Positions 8,581 to 16,858 of a stretch of 43,630 bases of DNA are shown in pieces. Origin of the DNA: Firmicutes bacterium UBA2058 (GTDB lineage: Bacteria; Bacillota; Clostridia; Tissierellales; Sedimentibacteraceae); NCBI GenBank assembly GCA_002332905.1, contig DDAM01000010.1:1-43630 (forward strand), given 5' to 3'. Positions within the stretch are counted from its first letter, which is position 1. The number at the start of each line of letters is the position of its first letter. Under the pieces are notes generated by a model. It saw only the letters and a program-made list of their open reading frames with translations, searched no databases and was not told where the DNA came from. Position numbers and translations under genes: made by a program.

Positions 8581-9381
8581 ATGAATATTTATTTGTTTGA
8601 GATAAAGGGTTTAATAAAAGCATGCTTTTGGTGGATTTTTAGTATAATAGCAGTTTTAGTAATTTTTATGACTACAGTTTACCCTATGTTTCAGGATGGA
8701 AGTAAGGAGTTAATTGAATTATTCAACAATTTTCCACCAGAATTTTTAAAAGCATTTGGCTTTAATTTAGATAATATGTTTGGTATGGAGCCGTTTTATG
8801 CATTTTGTTTTACATATATAGGATTAATGGCTGCAATAATGGCAGTATTTGTTTCAGTTGAGGTATTTTCTAGAGAGAAAAGAAGTAAATGTATGGACTT
8901 TATACTTACTAAGCCTATTAGTAGATTTGAAATTTATTTAAATAAACTATATGCTTGTTTAACTGTAATAGTAGTGAGTAATATTATTTATGTTATCTGC
9001 ACATTATTTATATTTTATACTAAAATTGATGGATATAAATTTACTCTTGAAACTTTACAGCTTGTGTTAGCTCCATTTTTTACGCAACTAGTTTTTATGT
9101 CTTTTGGAGTATTTATATCAGTTGTATTTAGAAAAATAAGATCAGTTTCAGTTCTCGCAACATCAGTAGGAATTGTGGCGTTTATGTTATCTGCAGTTAT
9201 TAATATGTTGGAAAAGAAATATTTGTTTTATTTAGCACCACTTAAATATTTTGATCCAGAGAGTATTATACATAATGGTGTATATGACTTAAAGCTTGTT
9301 GTTTTCGCAATTATTTTAATTATTGTAGCAATATTTATTTCAGCTAAAAAATATTGTTGTGAAGATGTAGATGCGATATAG
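8581..9381 (+). CDS. ABC-2 type permease subunit 1
   Basis: A 266-residue integral membrane protein with six predicted helices and the ABC-2 layout: a first helix near residue 15, then a large extracellular segment, then EVFSREKRSKCMDFILTKPISRFEI as a cytoplasmic coupling segment before helix three. It has the same length as the next gene product and shares the TKP-x-(S/T)RF pattern, so the two are paralogues probably forming a heterodimer with the ATPase. A CAGGAGGG ribosome site precedes the ATG. Confidence 0.85.
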   Translation: MNIYLFEIKGLIKACFWWIFSIIAVLVIFMTTVYPMFQDGSKELIELFNNFPPEFLKAFGFNLDNMFGMEPFYAFCFTYIGLMAAIMAVFVSVEVFSREKRSKCMDFILTKPISRFEIYLNKLYACLTVIVVSNIIYVICTLFIFYTKIDGYKFTLETLQLVLAPFFTQLVFMSFGVFISVVFRKIRSVSVLATSVGIVAFMLSAVINMLEKKYLFYLAPLKYFDPESIIHNGVYDLKLVVFAIILIIVAIFISAKKYCCEDVDAI

Positions 9382-9391
9382 GAGGTGTAAT

Positions 9392-10192
9392 ATGAATATT
9401 TATAAGCATGATTTGAAAACAAACATAAAGCCATTTATATTTTGGACTATTGGGTTAGCATTTTTAATTATTGTAGGAATGACTAAATTTTTAGGCTTTA
9501 GTGGAAGCTCGGGTAGCGAGATGACAGCTATTCTTGACAAAATACCTAAGGTAGTAATGATGGTGTTTGGAATGGCTGATGTGGATATACTAAGTGTTGG
9601 TGGATTTTATTCTGTTCTTGAAAATTATGTTATCATATGTACTATAATTTATGCTATCATATTAGGCTCGAATGCAGTTGCAAGAGAAAGTATAGATAAG
9701 ACATATGAATTTATTTTTACTAAGCCTCGTACTCGCTTTAATATAATATCTACAAAGATTTTAGCATCATTTACTTATTTAATTGTATTTTGCATATTAA
9801 ATGTATTTATTTCTTTTACTGCATTTTCTGTATTGGATATTAATAATACAATAGGTAAAGAAATGATACTATTTGCAATAGCAAATACACTTGTCGGAAT
9901 ATTGTTTTTTACACTATCAATATTTTTAGCTGCTACAGCTAAAAAATCTGAAAAGGGTATAAGTATTAGCTTTAAAATATTTTTGATTACATATATTGGT
10001 TCAATATTTTATGATGTATTTGAATGGCCATCATTTATAAAGGTTTTAATACCATTTAAATATTTTGGTGCAGTGGATTTATTAGCTAGTAAAATTGATA
10101 TTGTGTTTGTTGCACTTAGCTTAGTGTTAAGTGGAGTTTTTTTAGTTTTAGCTTTTAGAGCATTTGAAAAGAGAGATTTAATGGCAATATAA
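9392..10192 (+). CDS. ABC-2 type permease subunit 2
   Basis: A 266-residue membrane protein, six helices, with coupling segment ARESIDKTYEFIFTKPRTRFNI. The frame is open 21 bases further upstream (overlapping the previous gene), but ATAGGAGGTG lies just before the ATG at 9392, which also gives MNIYKHDL, parallel to the MNIYLFEI start of the upstream permease. It is the last gene of the LytTR-ABC operon and is followed by a strong terminator. Confidence 0.85.
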   Translation: MNIYKHDLKTNIKPFIFWTIGLAFLIIVGMTKFLGFSGSSGSEMTAILDKIPKVVMMVFGMADVDILSVGGFYSVLENYVIICTIIYAIILGSNAVARESIDKTYEFIFTKPRTRFNIISTKILASFTYLIVFCILNVFISFTAFSVLDINNTIGKEMILFAIANTLVGILFFTLSIFLAATAKKSEKGISISFKIFLITYIGSIFYDVFEWPSFIKVLIPFKYFGAVDLLASKIDIVFVALSLVLSGVFLVLAFRAFEKRDLMAI

Positions 10193-10233
10193 GATGACGG
10201 TTTATAACAAATTACTATAAAGACAAATATTGG

Positions 10234-10270
10234 ATAATATGCTATAATAAATATAGCATATTATTTTTTA
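10234..10270 (+). terminator. Strong terminator after the LytTR-ABC operon
   Basis: A perfect 13-pair stem, ATAATATGCTATA at 10234-10246 with TATAGCATATTAT at 10252-10264, has a five-base loop and a T-run behind it. Confidence 0.85.
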
Positions 10271-10339
10271 TATCTTTATTTTAGGCGCCATATATACTTT
10301 AATAATATTATTATAATTAATTGGAATGAGGAGGTTTTT

Positions 10340-10876
10340 ATGTCTAATTTTTTTGAACTTATCAATAAAAGAGAAAGCTGTAGAAGCTACAGTAATAAAA
10401 AGGTTTCTAAGGAGCAATTGGTTAAATGTATAGAAGCTGCACGTTTAGCACCTTCTGCTTGTAATTCACAACCTTGGAGTTTTGTAGTAGTAAATAGCGA
10501 GGAAAAATCGCCACTTGTTGCTAAATGTATACAAAGTATGGGAATGAACAAATTTACAAATGAAGCTCCTGCATTTATTGTAGTGTGTGAAGAGAATGCA
10601 AATTTATCAGCTAGCCTTGGTGGACTTGTAAGAAAACAGCAATATGCTCAAGGCGATGTAGGTATAGCAACTGTAAGTATATGTTTTGCTGCAACAGAGC
10701 TAGGGCTATCTACTTGTATACTTGGATGGTTTGACGAGAAAAAGCTTATTGAAACCTTGAAGTTATCAAAGGATAAAAGAATTCGTCTAGTTATAGCCGT
10801 TGGTTATGCTAAGAATGAGAATATACGTGATAAGAAGAGAAAGTCAATTGATGAGATTATGACGTATATTGATTAG
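10340..10876 (+). CDS. Nitroreductase-family FMN oxidoreductase
   Basis: A 178-residue protein of the nitroreductase fold. The N-terminus has KRESCRSY and AARLAPSACNSQPWSFVVV, the FMN-binding Arg and Ser segments. The C-terminal half has GDVGIATVSICFAATELGL and a final helix DKRIRLVIAVGYAKNE. Members use NAD(P)H and FMN to reduce nitro compounds, quinones or related substrates; which one is not visible. The short length fits the smaller clostridial group. GAGGAGG precedes the ATG. The WG-repeat genes follow after 11 bases but have their own starts. Confidence 0.9.
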   Translation: MSNFFELINKRESCRSYSNKKVSKEQLVKCIEAARLAPSACNSQPWSFVVVNSEEKSPLVAKCIQSMGMNKFTNEAPAFIVVCEENANLSASLGGLVRKQQYAQGDVGIATVSICFAATELGLSTCILGWFDEKKLIETLKLSKDKRIRLVIAVGYAKNENIRDKKRKSIDEIMTYID

Positions 10877-10923
10877 TATATATTATTATGGATAATAAAA
10901 TAGATTATAGGGGTATTGAAGCA

Positions 10924-12495
10924 GTGATAAAATATAATAAACTTATATTTTTAATTTTATTAATAGCAATGACCTCAATTTTAGTAGGATGTAGTAAAAA
11001 TATTATTGATACAAATAAAACAATTGCATATGACACTGATATTAATAAATCAAATGATAAGAAAGATAATAATGATAAGGTTGAAAATACAGACAAAACA
11101 GATGAGGTTAAAAGCGAATCAAATAGACCTACCGAATTGATTTCTTGGATTGGTGAGTACGAGATACAACCAGATTATAGTACATTTAATGATAATGCAG
11201 AGTACTCATCAAAATATGGCTTAGTGTCTGTAAAATCAAATAATAAATATGGTTTTATTAATACTAAAGGTAATGTTGTAATTCCAGTGATTTATGATGA
11301 AATTGGTTGTCATTCCTATGCTTATGGAGGATTTGATACATATTTTTATGAAGGGAAAACAGTAGTAAAAAAGGACGAAAAATGGGCTTGTGTTGACAAA
11401 AATGGGAAATTTATTACTGAATTTGTTTATGATAGGATAAATAATTTTCAAGAAGATTTAGCTGTAGTTGAGCGTAATGGGAAATGGGGTTATATTGATG
11501 AAAATGGTATAGAAATAATTAAACCAATCTATGATAGTTGTTTAGACTTTAGTGATGGATTAGCATCTATAAGATTAGGAGATAGAGAGGGATTTATTGA
11601 TAAGCAGGGTAATCAAGTAATACCTTTAGAATATGATAGCACATTATACTTTAGAAATGATATAGGTTTGGTTATAAATGATAACAGATGTGGTGTTATA
11701 GATAAAGATAATAATTTTATAATTCCATGTTCATATGAGTTTGTGTCTGTAGTGGATGATGAAGTAATTGCTGTATATGATAAAGGACAGGTTGGATTAT
11801 TTAATATCAATGGAGTAGAGTTAACTCCACTTGCTTATAGGGACTATGGAACAGAGTTTATGATATTTGCCACTCCTTTAGCAGATGGTGTGTATATAAT
11901 GGCCAAAGACTTAGGAGATAATGTTTATTTTGGGATTGTAGACAATAAAGGGATTGAAAAAACACCTTTTATGTATTCTAGCTTTGGAAAATTATCAGAA
12001 GGGCTTCTTAGGGTAGGCAAAGGTGGAGAATTTCAATGTTATACAGAAAAGGAGAGATTTGGCTATATTGATATTAATGGTAAGGAGATAATTCCATGTG
12101 AATATTCTGATGCTGATAATTTTTCTGAAGGACTAGCAGCAGTTGCGAAGGATAACAAATGGGGCTTTATTGATACAAAGGGAACGGAAATTATACCATT
12201 TAAATATGATTACTGTATAAACTTTTCAAATGGATTTGCATTTGCAAAAGTTGGTGAAAAATGGGGAATTATAGGTAAAGATGGAAAGGGAATTACAGAG
12301 TTTATTTATGATGAACCTTCTTACTATAATAATGATATTATAAAAGTATCAGTGGGTGGAAAGTATGGATATATAGATAAAACTGGAGAAGAGATAATTC
12401 CAACTATTTATGATTCTGTAAACTATTATCAAGAGCAAAATGTTGTTATTGTTGAAAAGGATGGGAAAATAGGATGTATAAGTTTAAATAATTAA
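10924..12495 (+). CDS. WG-repeat lipoprotein, copy 1
   Basis: A surface lipoprotein of 523 residues from the preferred start. A signal peptide ends in the lipobox LVGC (Cys23), followed by an Asn/Asp/Lys-rich linker. About residues 90-520 are WG repeats, each of the form (K)WG(Y/F)IDxxGxExIPxxYD..xxFxxGLAxV; I count roughly eleven, some degenerate. Such repeats form beta-rich surfaces; no enzymatic function is known here. An ATG 36 bases upstream is in frame but has no ribosome site and would put charged residues before the signal peptide. GTG at 10924 sits ten bases after AGGGG. It is a tandem paralogue of the next gene. Confidence 0.85.
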   Translation: MIKYNKLIFLILLIAMTSILVGCSKNIIDTNKTIAYDTDINKSNDKKDNNDKVENTDKTDEVKSESNRPTELISWIGEYEIQPDYSTFNDNAEYSSKYGLVSVKSNNKYGFINTKGNVVIPVIYDEIGCHSYAYGGFDTYFYEGKTVVKKDEKWACVDKNGKFITEFVYDRINNFQEDLAVVERNGKWGYIDENGIEIIKPIYDSCLDFSDGLASIRLGDREGFIDKQGNQVIPLEYDSTLYFRNDIGLVINDNRCGVIDKDNNFIIPCSYEFVSVVDDEVIAVYDKGQVGLFNINGVELTPLAYRDYGTEFMIFATPLADGVYIMAKDLGDNVYFGIVDNKGIEKTPFMYSSFGKLSEGLLRVGKGGEFQCYTEKERFGYIDINGKEIIPCEYSDADNFSEGLAAVAKDNKWGFIDTKGTEIIPFKYDYCINFSNGFAFAKVGEKWGIIGKDGKGITEFIYDEPSYYNNDIIKVSVGGKYGYIDKTGEEIIPTIYDSVNYYQEQNVVIVEKDGKIGCISLNN

Positions 12496-12506
12496 GGGGA
12501 TTAATT

Positions 12507-14090
12507 ATGAAAAATATTTTTAAAATAAAAGTTTTATTACTTATTATATTAGTAACCGTATGTTTAACAGCTTGTAAAAGTGAAACTATTGATGTAAATA
12601 ATATTGATAAGGAGGAAAATACAATAAGTAAGGTTGAAGAAAATTTCGAGAATAACAAAAATTTAGATATAATCAGCGATAATGATGCAATAGCTGATGA
12701 TGAAAAAAATGATGTGTTGGTTACATGGTTAGGTGAGTATGAATTACAGATTGACCGTAGTTATCTCATTAGTAAAGAAGAAATGTCTATGAATCATGGT
12801 TTATTGGTAGTTAAAAAAGATGACAAATATGGCTGTATAAGTATGGATGAAAAAGAAATAATTCCAATAATATATGATGAAATAGGCTATTACTTCGGTG
12901 CCTTTGGAGGTTTTTATTCGTATTTTTCTGAAGGTAAGACTATAGTAAGAAAAAATGAAAAATGGGCTTGTATAGATAAAGATGGTAAATTTATAACTGA
13001 ATTTATATATGATAATGTCAAAAATTTTAATGAAGGGATAGCAGCAGTTAAAAGAGATAGTAAATGGGGATATATAGATGAAAATGGAAAAGAAGTAATT
13101 AAACCTATTTATACTAGGGCTTGGAATTTCAATGATGGAATGGCTTCTGTTTCGATGGGAGATAAAGAAGGATTTATTGATAAGCAGGGTAATCAAGTAA
13201 TCCCATTAGAATATGATTCGGCATTGTACTTTAAAAATGGTTTAGGTGTGGTTAAACGAGGAGAAAGCTATGGTTGTATTGATAAAGAAAATAATATTAT
13301 TATACCATTTTCATATGAGAGTGTTTCAATAATTGATGATAAAATAGTTGCTACTTATGACAAAGGAATTGTTAGGTTTTTTAATTTAAATGGAGTAGAG
13401 ATATCTCCATATGAATATTTTGAATACGGTGCACATTTAGCTGCTTATGCTACACCGTTTATAAACGATACATATATTGTGGCAAGGATAGTAAATGAAA
13501 AGGTTAGGTTTGGAGTTATAAGCAACACAGGAAAAGAGATAATACCATTTTTATACTCTAATTTTGGTAATTTATCAGAGGATTTAATATCTGTTGGCAA
13601 GGATGGCATCTACCATTCTGATAGTCCTAATGAAAAATTTGGCTTTATTGATATTAATGGAAATGAAATAATTCCGTTTGAATACACTGATGCAGGCTCC
13701 TTTTCAGAAGGCTTAGCGGCAGTTTTAAAGGATGGAAAATGGGGATATATAAATAGTAAAAATCAAGAAGTTATACCTTTTAAATATGATTACTGCATGG
13801 AGTTTAAAAATGGACTTGCATTTACTCGAATAGGTGAAAAATGGGGAGTCATAAATAAAGATGGCAAAGAAATAACAGAGTATTTATATGACAATTGGTC
13901 AAATTTCAAATATGATATAGCAGGGGTAACAAAAAACGACAAGGAAGGTTACATAAATAAAGATGGTATTGAGATAGTGCCAGTTATTTATGATTCTGCA
14001 AACTATTATCCAGAACAAAATGTTGTTATTGTTGAAAAGGATGGAAAAGTAGGCTATATAGAACTTATATTAGAAAATAAAACTAATTAG
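12507..14090 (+). CDS. WG-repeat lipoprotein, copy 2
   Basis: A 527-residue paralogue of the preceding gene: signal peptide with lipobox LTAC (Cys23), acidic linker, then about eleven WG repeats. Near-identical DNA blocks with copy 1 (for example around 11590 and 13167, and near both 3' ends) show that the pair arose by tandem duplication, with some segments kept alike by recent origin or gene conversion. It starts 11 bases after copy 1 and likely shares its transcript. Expected to be anchored to the outer face of the membrane. Function is unknown. Confidence 0.87.
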   Translation: MKNIFKIKVLLLIILVTVCLTACKSETIDVNNIDKEENTISKVEENFENNKNLDIISDNDAIADDEKNDVLVTWLGEYELQIDRSYLISKEEMSMNHGLLVVKKDDKYGCISMDEKEIIPIIYDEIGYYFGAFGGFYSYFSEGKTIVRKNEKWACIDKDGKFITEFIYDNVKNFNEGIAAVKRDSKWGYIDENGKEVIKPIYTRAWNFNDGMASVSMGDKEGFIDKQGNQVIPLEYDSALYFKNGLGVVKRGESYGCIDKENNIIIPFSYESVSIIDDKIVATYDKGIVRFFNLNGVEISPYEYFEYGAHLAAYATPFINDTYIVARIVNEKVRFGVISNTGKEIIPFLYSNFGNLSEDLISVGKDGIYHSDSPNEKFGFIDINGNEIIPFEYTDAGSFSEGLAAVLKDGKWGYINSKNQEVIPFKYDYCMEFKNGLAFTRIGEKWGVINKDGKEITEYLYDNWSNFKYDIAGVTKNDKEGYINKDGIEIVPVIYDSANYYPEQNVVIVEKDGKVGYIELILENKTN

Positions 14091-14107
14091 AATAGGGGGG
14101 TATAAAA

Positions 14108-14689
14108 ATGAAAAAGTGTGTTATTTGTCGCAATGATATTTTAAATGAAGATCCAGCAGTATTATTTGAGGTAATAGAAGGAAATACAAATGAAATATGT
14201 TCAAATTGTGAAAATCAAATAGACATAATGGAAGGAAGCGAAGATATAAAAGAGGCAAAATCTGCTGTTAATTACCTTTATACCTGTTATCTAAGTAATG
14301 GTGATGAGAAAGTTAAGGAAGTTTTGAAAAACTTATTGGATGTAAATTCAAAGGATTTAATTAATAAAGAAAAAGAGAAGGCAAGCAAGAATCCTGTTGA
14401 TATTACTAAAATAGCTGATTATTTTAGTGATAACAGTTATTCTGAAACTACAAATATAGGTAATTGGATAAGCATTCTTAAAATTGTTACATGGATATAT
14501 GTAGTTTTTTTATCAATAGCATCGTTAACTGTTATTTTTACATCTGGAGGACTTGGTATATTAACATTTATTGCATATTTCTTAGCTATATTAATGTTTA
14601 TAGCTATAGTAAAAATTATTGTAAATATGTCTGAGGAAGTAACTGAAATAAAGAAAATGCTATTAAGTATCAAAAATAAAGATATATAG
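14108..14689 (+). CDS. Zinc-ribbon, two-helix membrane protein of unknown function
   Basis: A 193-residue protein. It begins with a four-cysteine zinc ribbon (CVIC at residues 4-7 and CSNC at about 31-34), has a helical middle part, and then two transmembrane helices at about residues 120-140 and 145-165. A charged C-terminal helix follows. The layout suggests a cytoplasmic zinc module held at the membrane. It follows the WG-repeat genes by 17 bases with a GGGGGG-type ribosome site and is probably in their operon. I do not recognise a named family. Confidence 0.75.
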   Translation: MKKCVICRNDILNEDPAVLFEVIEGNTNEICSNCENQIDIMEGSEDIKEAKSAVNYLYTCYLSNGDEKVKEVLKNLLDVNSKDLINKEKEKASKNPVDITKIADYFSDNSYSETTNIGNWISILKIVTWIYVVFLSIASLTVIFTSGGLGILTFIAYFLAILMFIAIVKIIVNMSEEVTEIKKMLLSIKNKDI

Positions 14690-14756
14690 CTTATTTAAAA
14701 ATTATCTGCTACAATAAAAATATCAAGTAAATTTTATAATTAATTGGAGGATTAAA

Positions 14757-15611
14757 ATGATTAAAACTAATAAGGACAAAATTATAAAATTATCAGTACA
14801 AGGAGAAATAAGTGCTCCTATTGCATCGGCCGTTGGCAAGGTGTCGTCTGATGGGACTATTTTTAATCTACCAGGTACAGGCGGGATTACATATAATTTG
14901 AAAATTGGTGATTATGCCTGTGGTTTTAATTGTGACCATGCCGAGCCAGGTGTTTCTGTAAAGAATTATGATGAAAATGCAAATAATGCATTTAATTTCT
15001 ATTCATGTGTAGGAAATGAGGCTACAGTTATTAGTGGAGATGCAAAGGGTTTAAAGGGTTTTGTGACAGGAACTCATGGTGGTATTGAGCATGTTTTAAT
15101 GTACTTCGATGAGGATACGATTGAAAAGCTAAATATTGGAGATAAAATTAATGTTAAATCCTTTGGTCAAGGTTTGAAACTTTTAGATTATCCAGAAATA
15201 ATGGTTAAAAACATAGACCCTAATCTTCTTGAAAAGCTGACTATGGAAGAGCGTGGTGGGAAATTAATTGTTAATGTTGCTAAGATAGTTCCGGCGCATT
15301 TGATGGGTTCTGGAATAGGTTCTCATACTAGCAATAGAGGAGATTACGATATATCGATGTTTGATAGAGAAACGGTTGAAAAATATAATTTACAAGACTT
15401 AAGACTTGGAGATATAGTTTTTCTTGAAAATAGTGACAATACCTTTGGCAGAGATTATTTAACAGGTGCCTGTACCGTAGGAGTTGTTGTACACTCTGAT
15501 TGTATGATTTTAGGTCATGGCCCTGGAGTAACTACTCTAATGACTTCTAAAAAGCCAATAATTGAACCAAGAATTGATAAGAATGCTAATATAGCTGATA
15601 TATTATTGTAA
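14757..15611 (+). CDS. DUF4438 protein
   Basis: A 284-residue soluble protein matching the DUF4438 pattern: an early GTGGITYN block, DYACGFNCDHAEPGVS, THGGIEHVLMYF, VPAHLMGSGIGSH and, near the end, GACTVGVVVHSDCM and GHGPGVTTLM. Structures exist for the family but no reaction is established that I can name. Conserved His/Asp/Cys residues suggest a metal or catalytic site. TTGGAGG precedes the ATG. It begins a three-gene run with an FMN-binding protein and a cyclase, spaced 13 and 24 bases apart. Confidence 0.85.
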   Translation: MIKTNKDKIIKLSVQGEISAPIASAVGKVSSDGTIFNLPGTGGITYNLKIGDYACGFNCDHAEPGVSVKNYDENANNAFNFYSCVGNEATVISGDAKGLKGFVTGTHGGIEHVLMYFDEDTIEKLNIGDKINVKSFGQGLKLLDYPEIMVKNIDPNLLEKLTMEERGGKLIVNVAKIVPAHLMGSGIGSHTSNRGDYDISMFDRETVEKYNLQDLRLGDIVFLENSDNTFGRDYLTGACTVGVVVHSDCMILGHGPGVTTLMTSKKPIIEPRIDKNANIADILL

Positions 15612-15624
15612 AGGAGAAAATAAG

Positions 15625-16095
15625 ATGAATGTTTATGAAAAAGCTATGGGTGTTATGAATGAACTTTTTGCAAAGGACTATACATTTGCCTTAGCAACTG
15701 TAAAAGATAACATACCTTCAGTAAGATTTGTAGATACTTATTTTGATACAGATAGTTTCTATATAGTTACTTATGCAAAAAGCCAGAAGGTTAAAGAATT
15801 GGTAGAAAATATTAATGTTGCATTATGCAATAATTTATACCGTTTTGATGGACTTGCATATAATGTTGGACATCCTTTAGAACCTCAAAATAAAGAGATA
15901 AGAGATAAGCTAATAAAGGTATTTGAGCCATGGTATTTTGCGCATAATAATGAAAATGATCAGGATATGTGTTATGTAAAGGTAGAATTGAAGCATGGCT
16001 TTTTCTATAAGGATGGCACAGGATATAAAGTTGATTTTGTAACAAAGGAAGCAAAAGAATCTCCATTTGAGTTTGATATCGTTCCTGTAGTATAA
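15625..16095 (+). CDS. Pyridoxamine 5'-phosphate oxidase-like FMN-binding protein
   Basis: A 156-residue split-barrel protein of the PNPOx-like superfamily: FALATVKDNIPSVRFVDTYF, then FYIVTYAKSQKVKELVENINVALC at the barrel core. The C-terminal YVKVELKHGFFYKDG completes the fold. Such short proteins bind FMN, F420 or haem; true pyridoxamine oxidase activity is unlikely at this length. It is translated 13 bases after the DUF4438 gene with an AAGGAG site. Confidence 0.85.
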   Translation: MNVYEKAMGVMNELFAKDYTFALATVKDNIPSVRFVDTYFDTDSFYIVTYAKSQKVKELVENINVALCNNLYRFDGLAYNVGHPLEPQNKEIRDKLIKVFEPWYFAHNNENDQDMCYVKVELKHGFFYKDGTGYKVDFVTKEAKESPFEFDIVPVV

Positions 16096-16119
16096 GTGAG
16101 TATCTTTAAAGAGGGTTAA

Positions 16120-16740
16120 ATGAAAATTATTGATTTAAGCTATAAAATAACTGATAATATGCCAGTTTTTCCTGGCGATGATATGGTAATAATTGATGAA
16201 GCTAAAATATTAGACAGAGACTACTATAATGCCATAAGTCTAAAAACAGGCATGCATGTAGGAACTCATATTGATATACCTAAGCATTTAATTGCTGACA
16301 ATAGAACTATTGATGAAATACCAATTGAGAAATTTATTGGCAAAGGTGTTTTATTAGATGTTAAGAGACAGGATATAATTGGCTATAAAAAAGAGTACGA
16401 AAATATGATTGAAGAAAATGATATTGTACTCTTGTATACAGGCTTTGCAGAATTATATTATGAGCCTAATAAATACTACAATAGCTATCCAGTTGTAGAT
16501 GAAGATTTGGCTGAATTTCTTATCAGTAAAAAGATAAAAATGCTTGGAATAGATACACCTTCTCCTGATAAAGTTCCATTTAACATACATAAAAAGCTTT
16601 TTAAGCATGATATATTTATAATTGAAAATCTAACCAATTTAGGAGAATTAACTCATATTGGCAGCTTCGAGATTCATGCAGTACCACTAAAATTGAAGGC
16701 AGAAGCAAGCTTGGTAAGAGCGTTTGCTATGATAAATTAA
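16120..16740 (+). CDS. Cyclase-family metal hydrolase (kynurenine formamidase-like)
   Basis: A 206-residue protein with the family motif HVGTHIDIPKH (metal-binding His and Asp) at about residues 46-56, preceded by LSYKITDNMPVFPGD and followed by LLYTGF, GIDTPSPD and ENLTNL, all typical of the cyclase / arylformamidase family. Members hydrolyse formamides or cyclic amides using Zn or Mn. No tryptophan-degradation genes are nearby, so the substrate is open. GAGGG precedes the ATG. The terminator stem begins inside the stop codon. Confidence 0.88.
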   Translation: MKIIDLSYKITDNMPVFPGDDMVIIDEAKILDRDYYNAISLKTGMHVGTHIDIPKHLIADNRTIDEIPIEKFIGKGVLLDVKRQDIIGYKKEYENMIEENDIVLLYTGFAELYYEPNKYYNSYPVVDEDLAEFLISKKIKMLGIDTPSPDKVPFNIHKKLFKHDIFIIENLTNLGELTHIGSFEIHAVPLKLKAEASLVRAFAMIN

Positions 16741-16771
16741 TAAGCTATTTCTATGCTTATTAATTTTTTTG
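16736..16771 (+). terminator. Terminator overlapping the cyclase stop codon
   Basis: ATTAATAAGC at 16736-16745 pairs perfectly with GCTTATTAAT at 16755-16764, followed by seven T. Confidence 0.85.
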
Positions 16772-16805
16772 TAATATTTGAGAACTTATTTTGTATAGTA
16801 TTATA

Positions 16806-16833
16806 TTGTAAATTATGGTAATATTGTTATAAT
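16806..16833 (+). promoter_or_regulatory. Probable sigma-A promoter of the macroglobulin gene
   Basis: TTGTAA at 16806 and a perfect TATAAT at 16828-16833 are 16 bases apart and lie about 25 bases before the ATG, after a terminator. Confidence 0.6.
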
Positions 16834-16858
16834 ATAATTCTGATTGTGAGGAGTAAAT

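Noticed and set aside
10234..10264. Thirteen-base palindrome as an operator
   Set aside because: It is followed by a T-run just after an operon end; a terminator is the simpler reading.
12801..13196. 131-codon minus-strand frame inside the second WG-repeat gene
   Set aside because: Low-complexity antisense shadow of a repeat-rich gene in AT-rich DNA, with no ribosome site.
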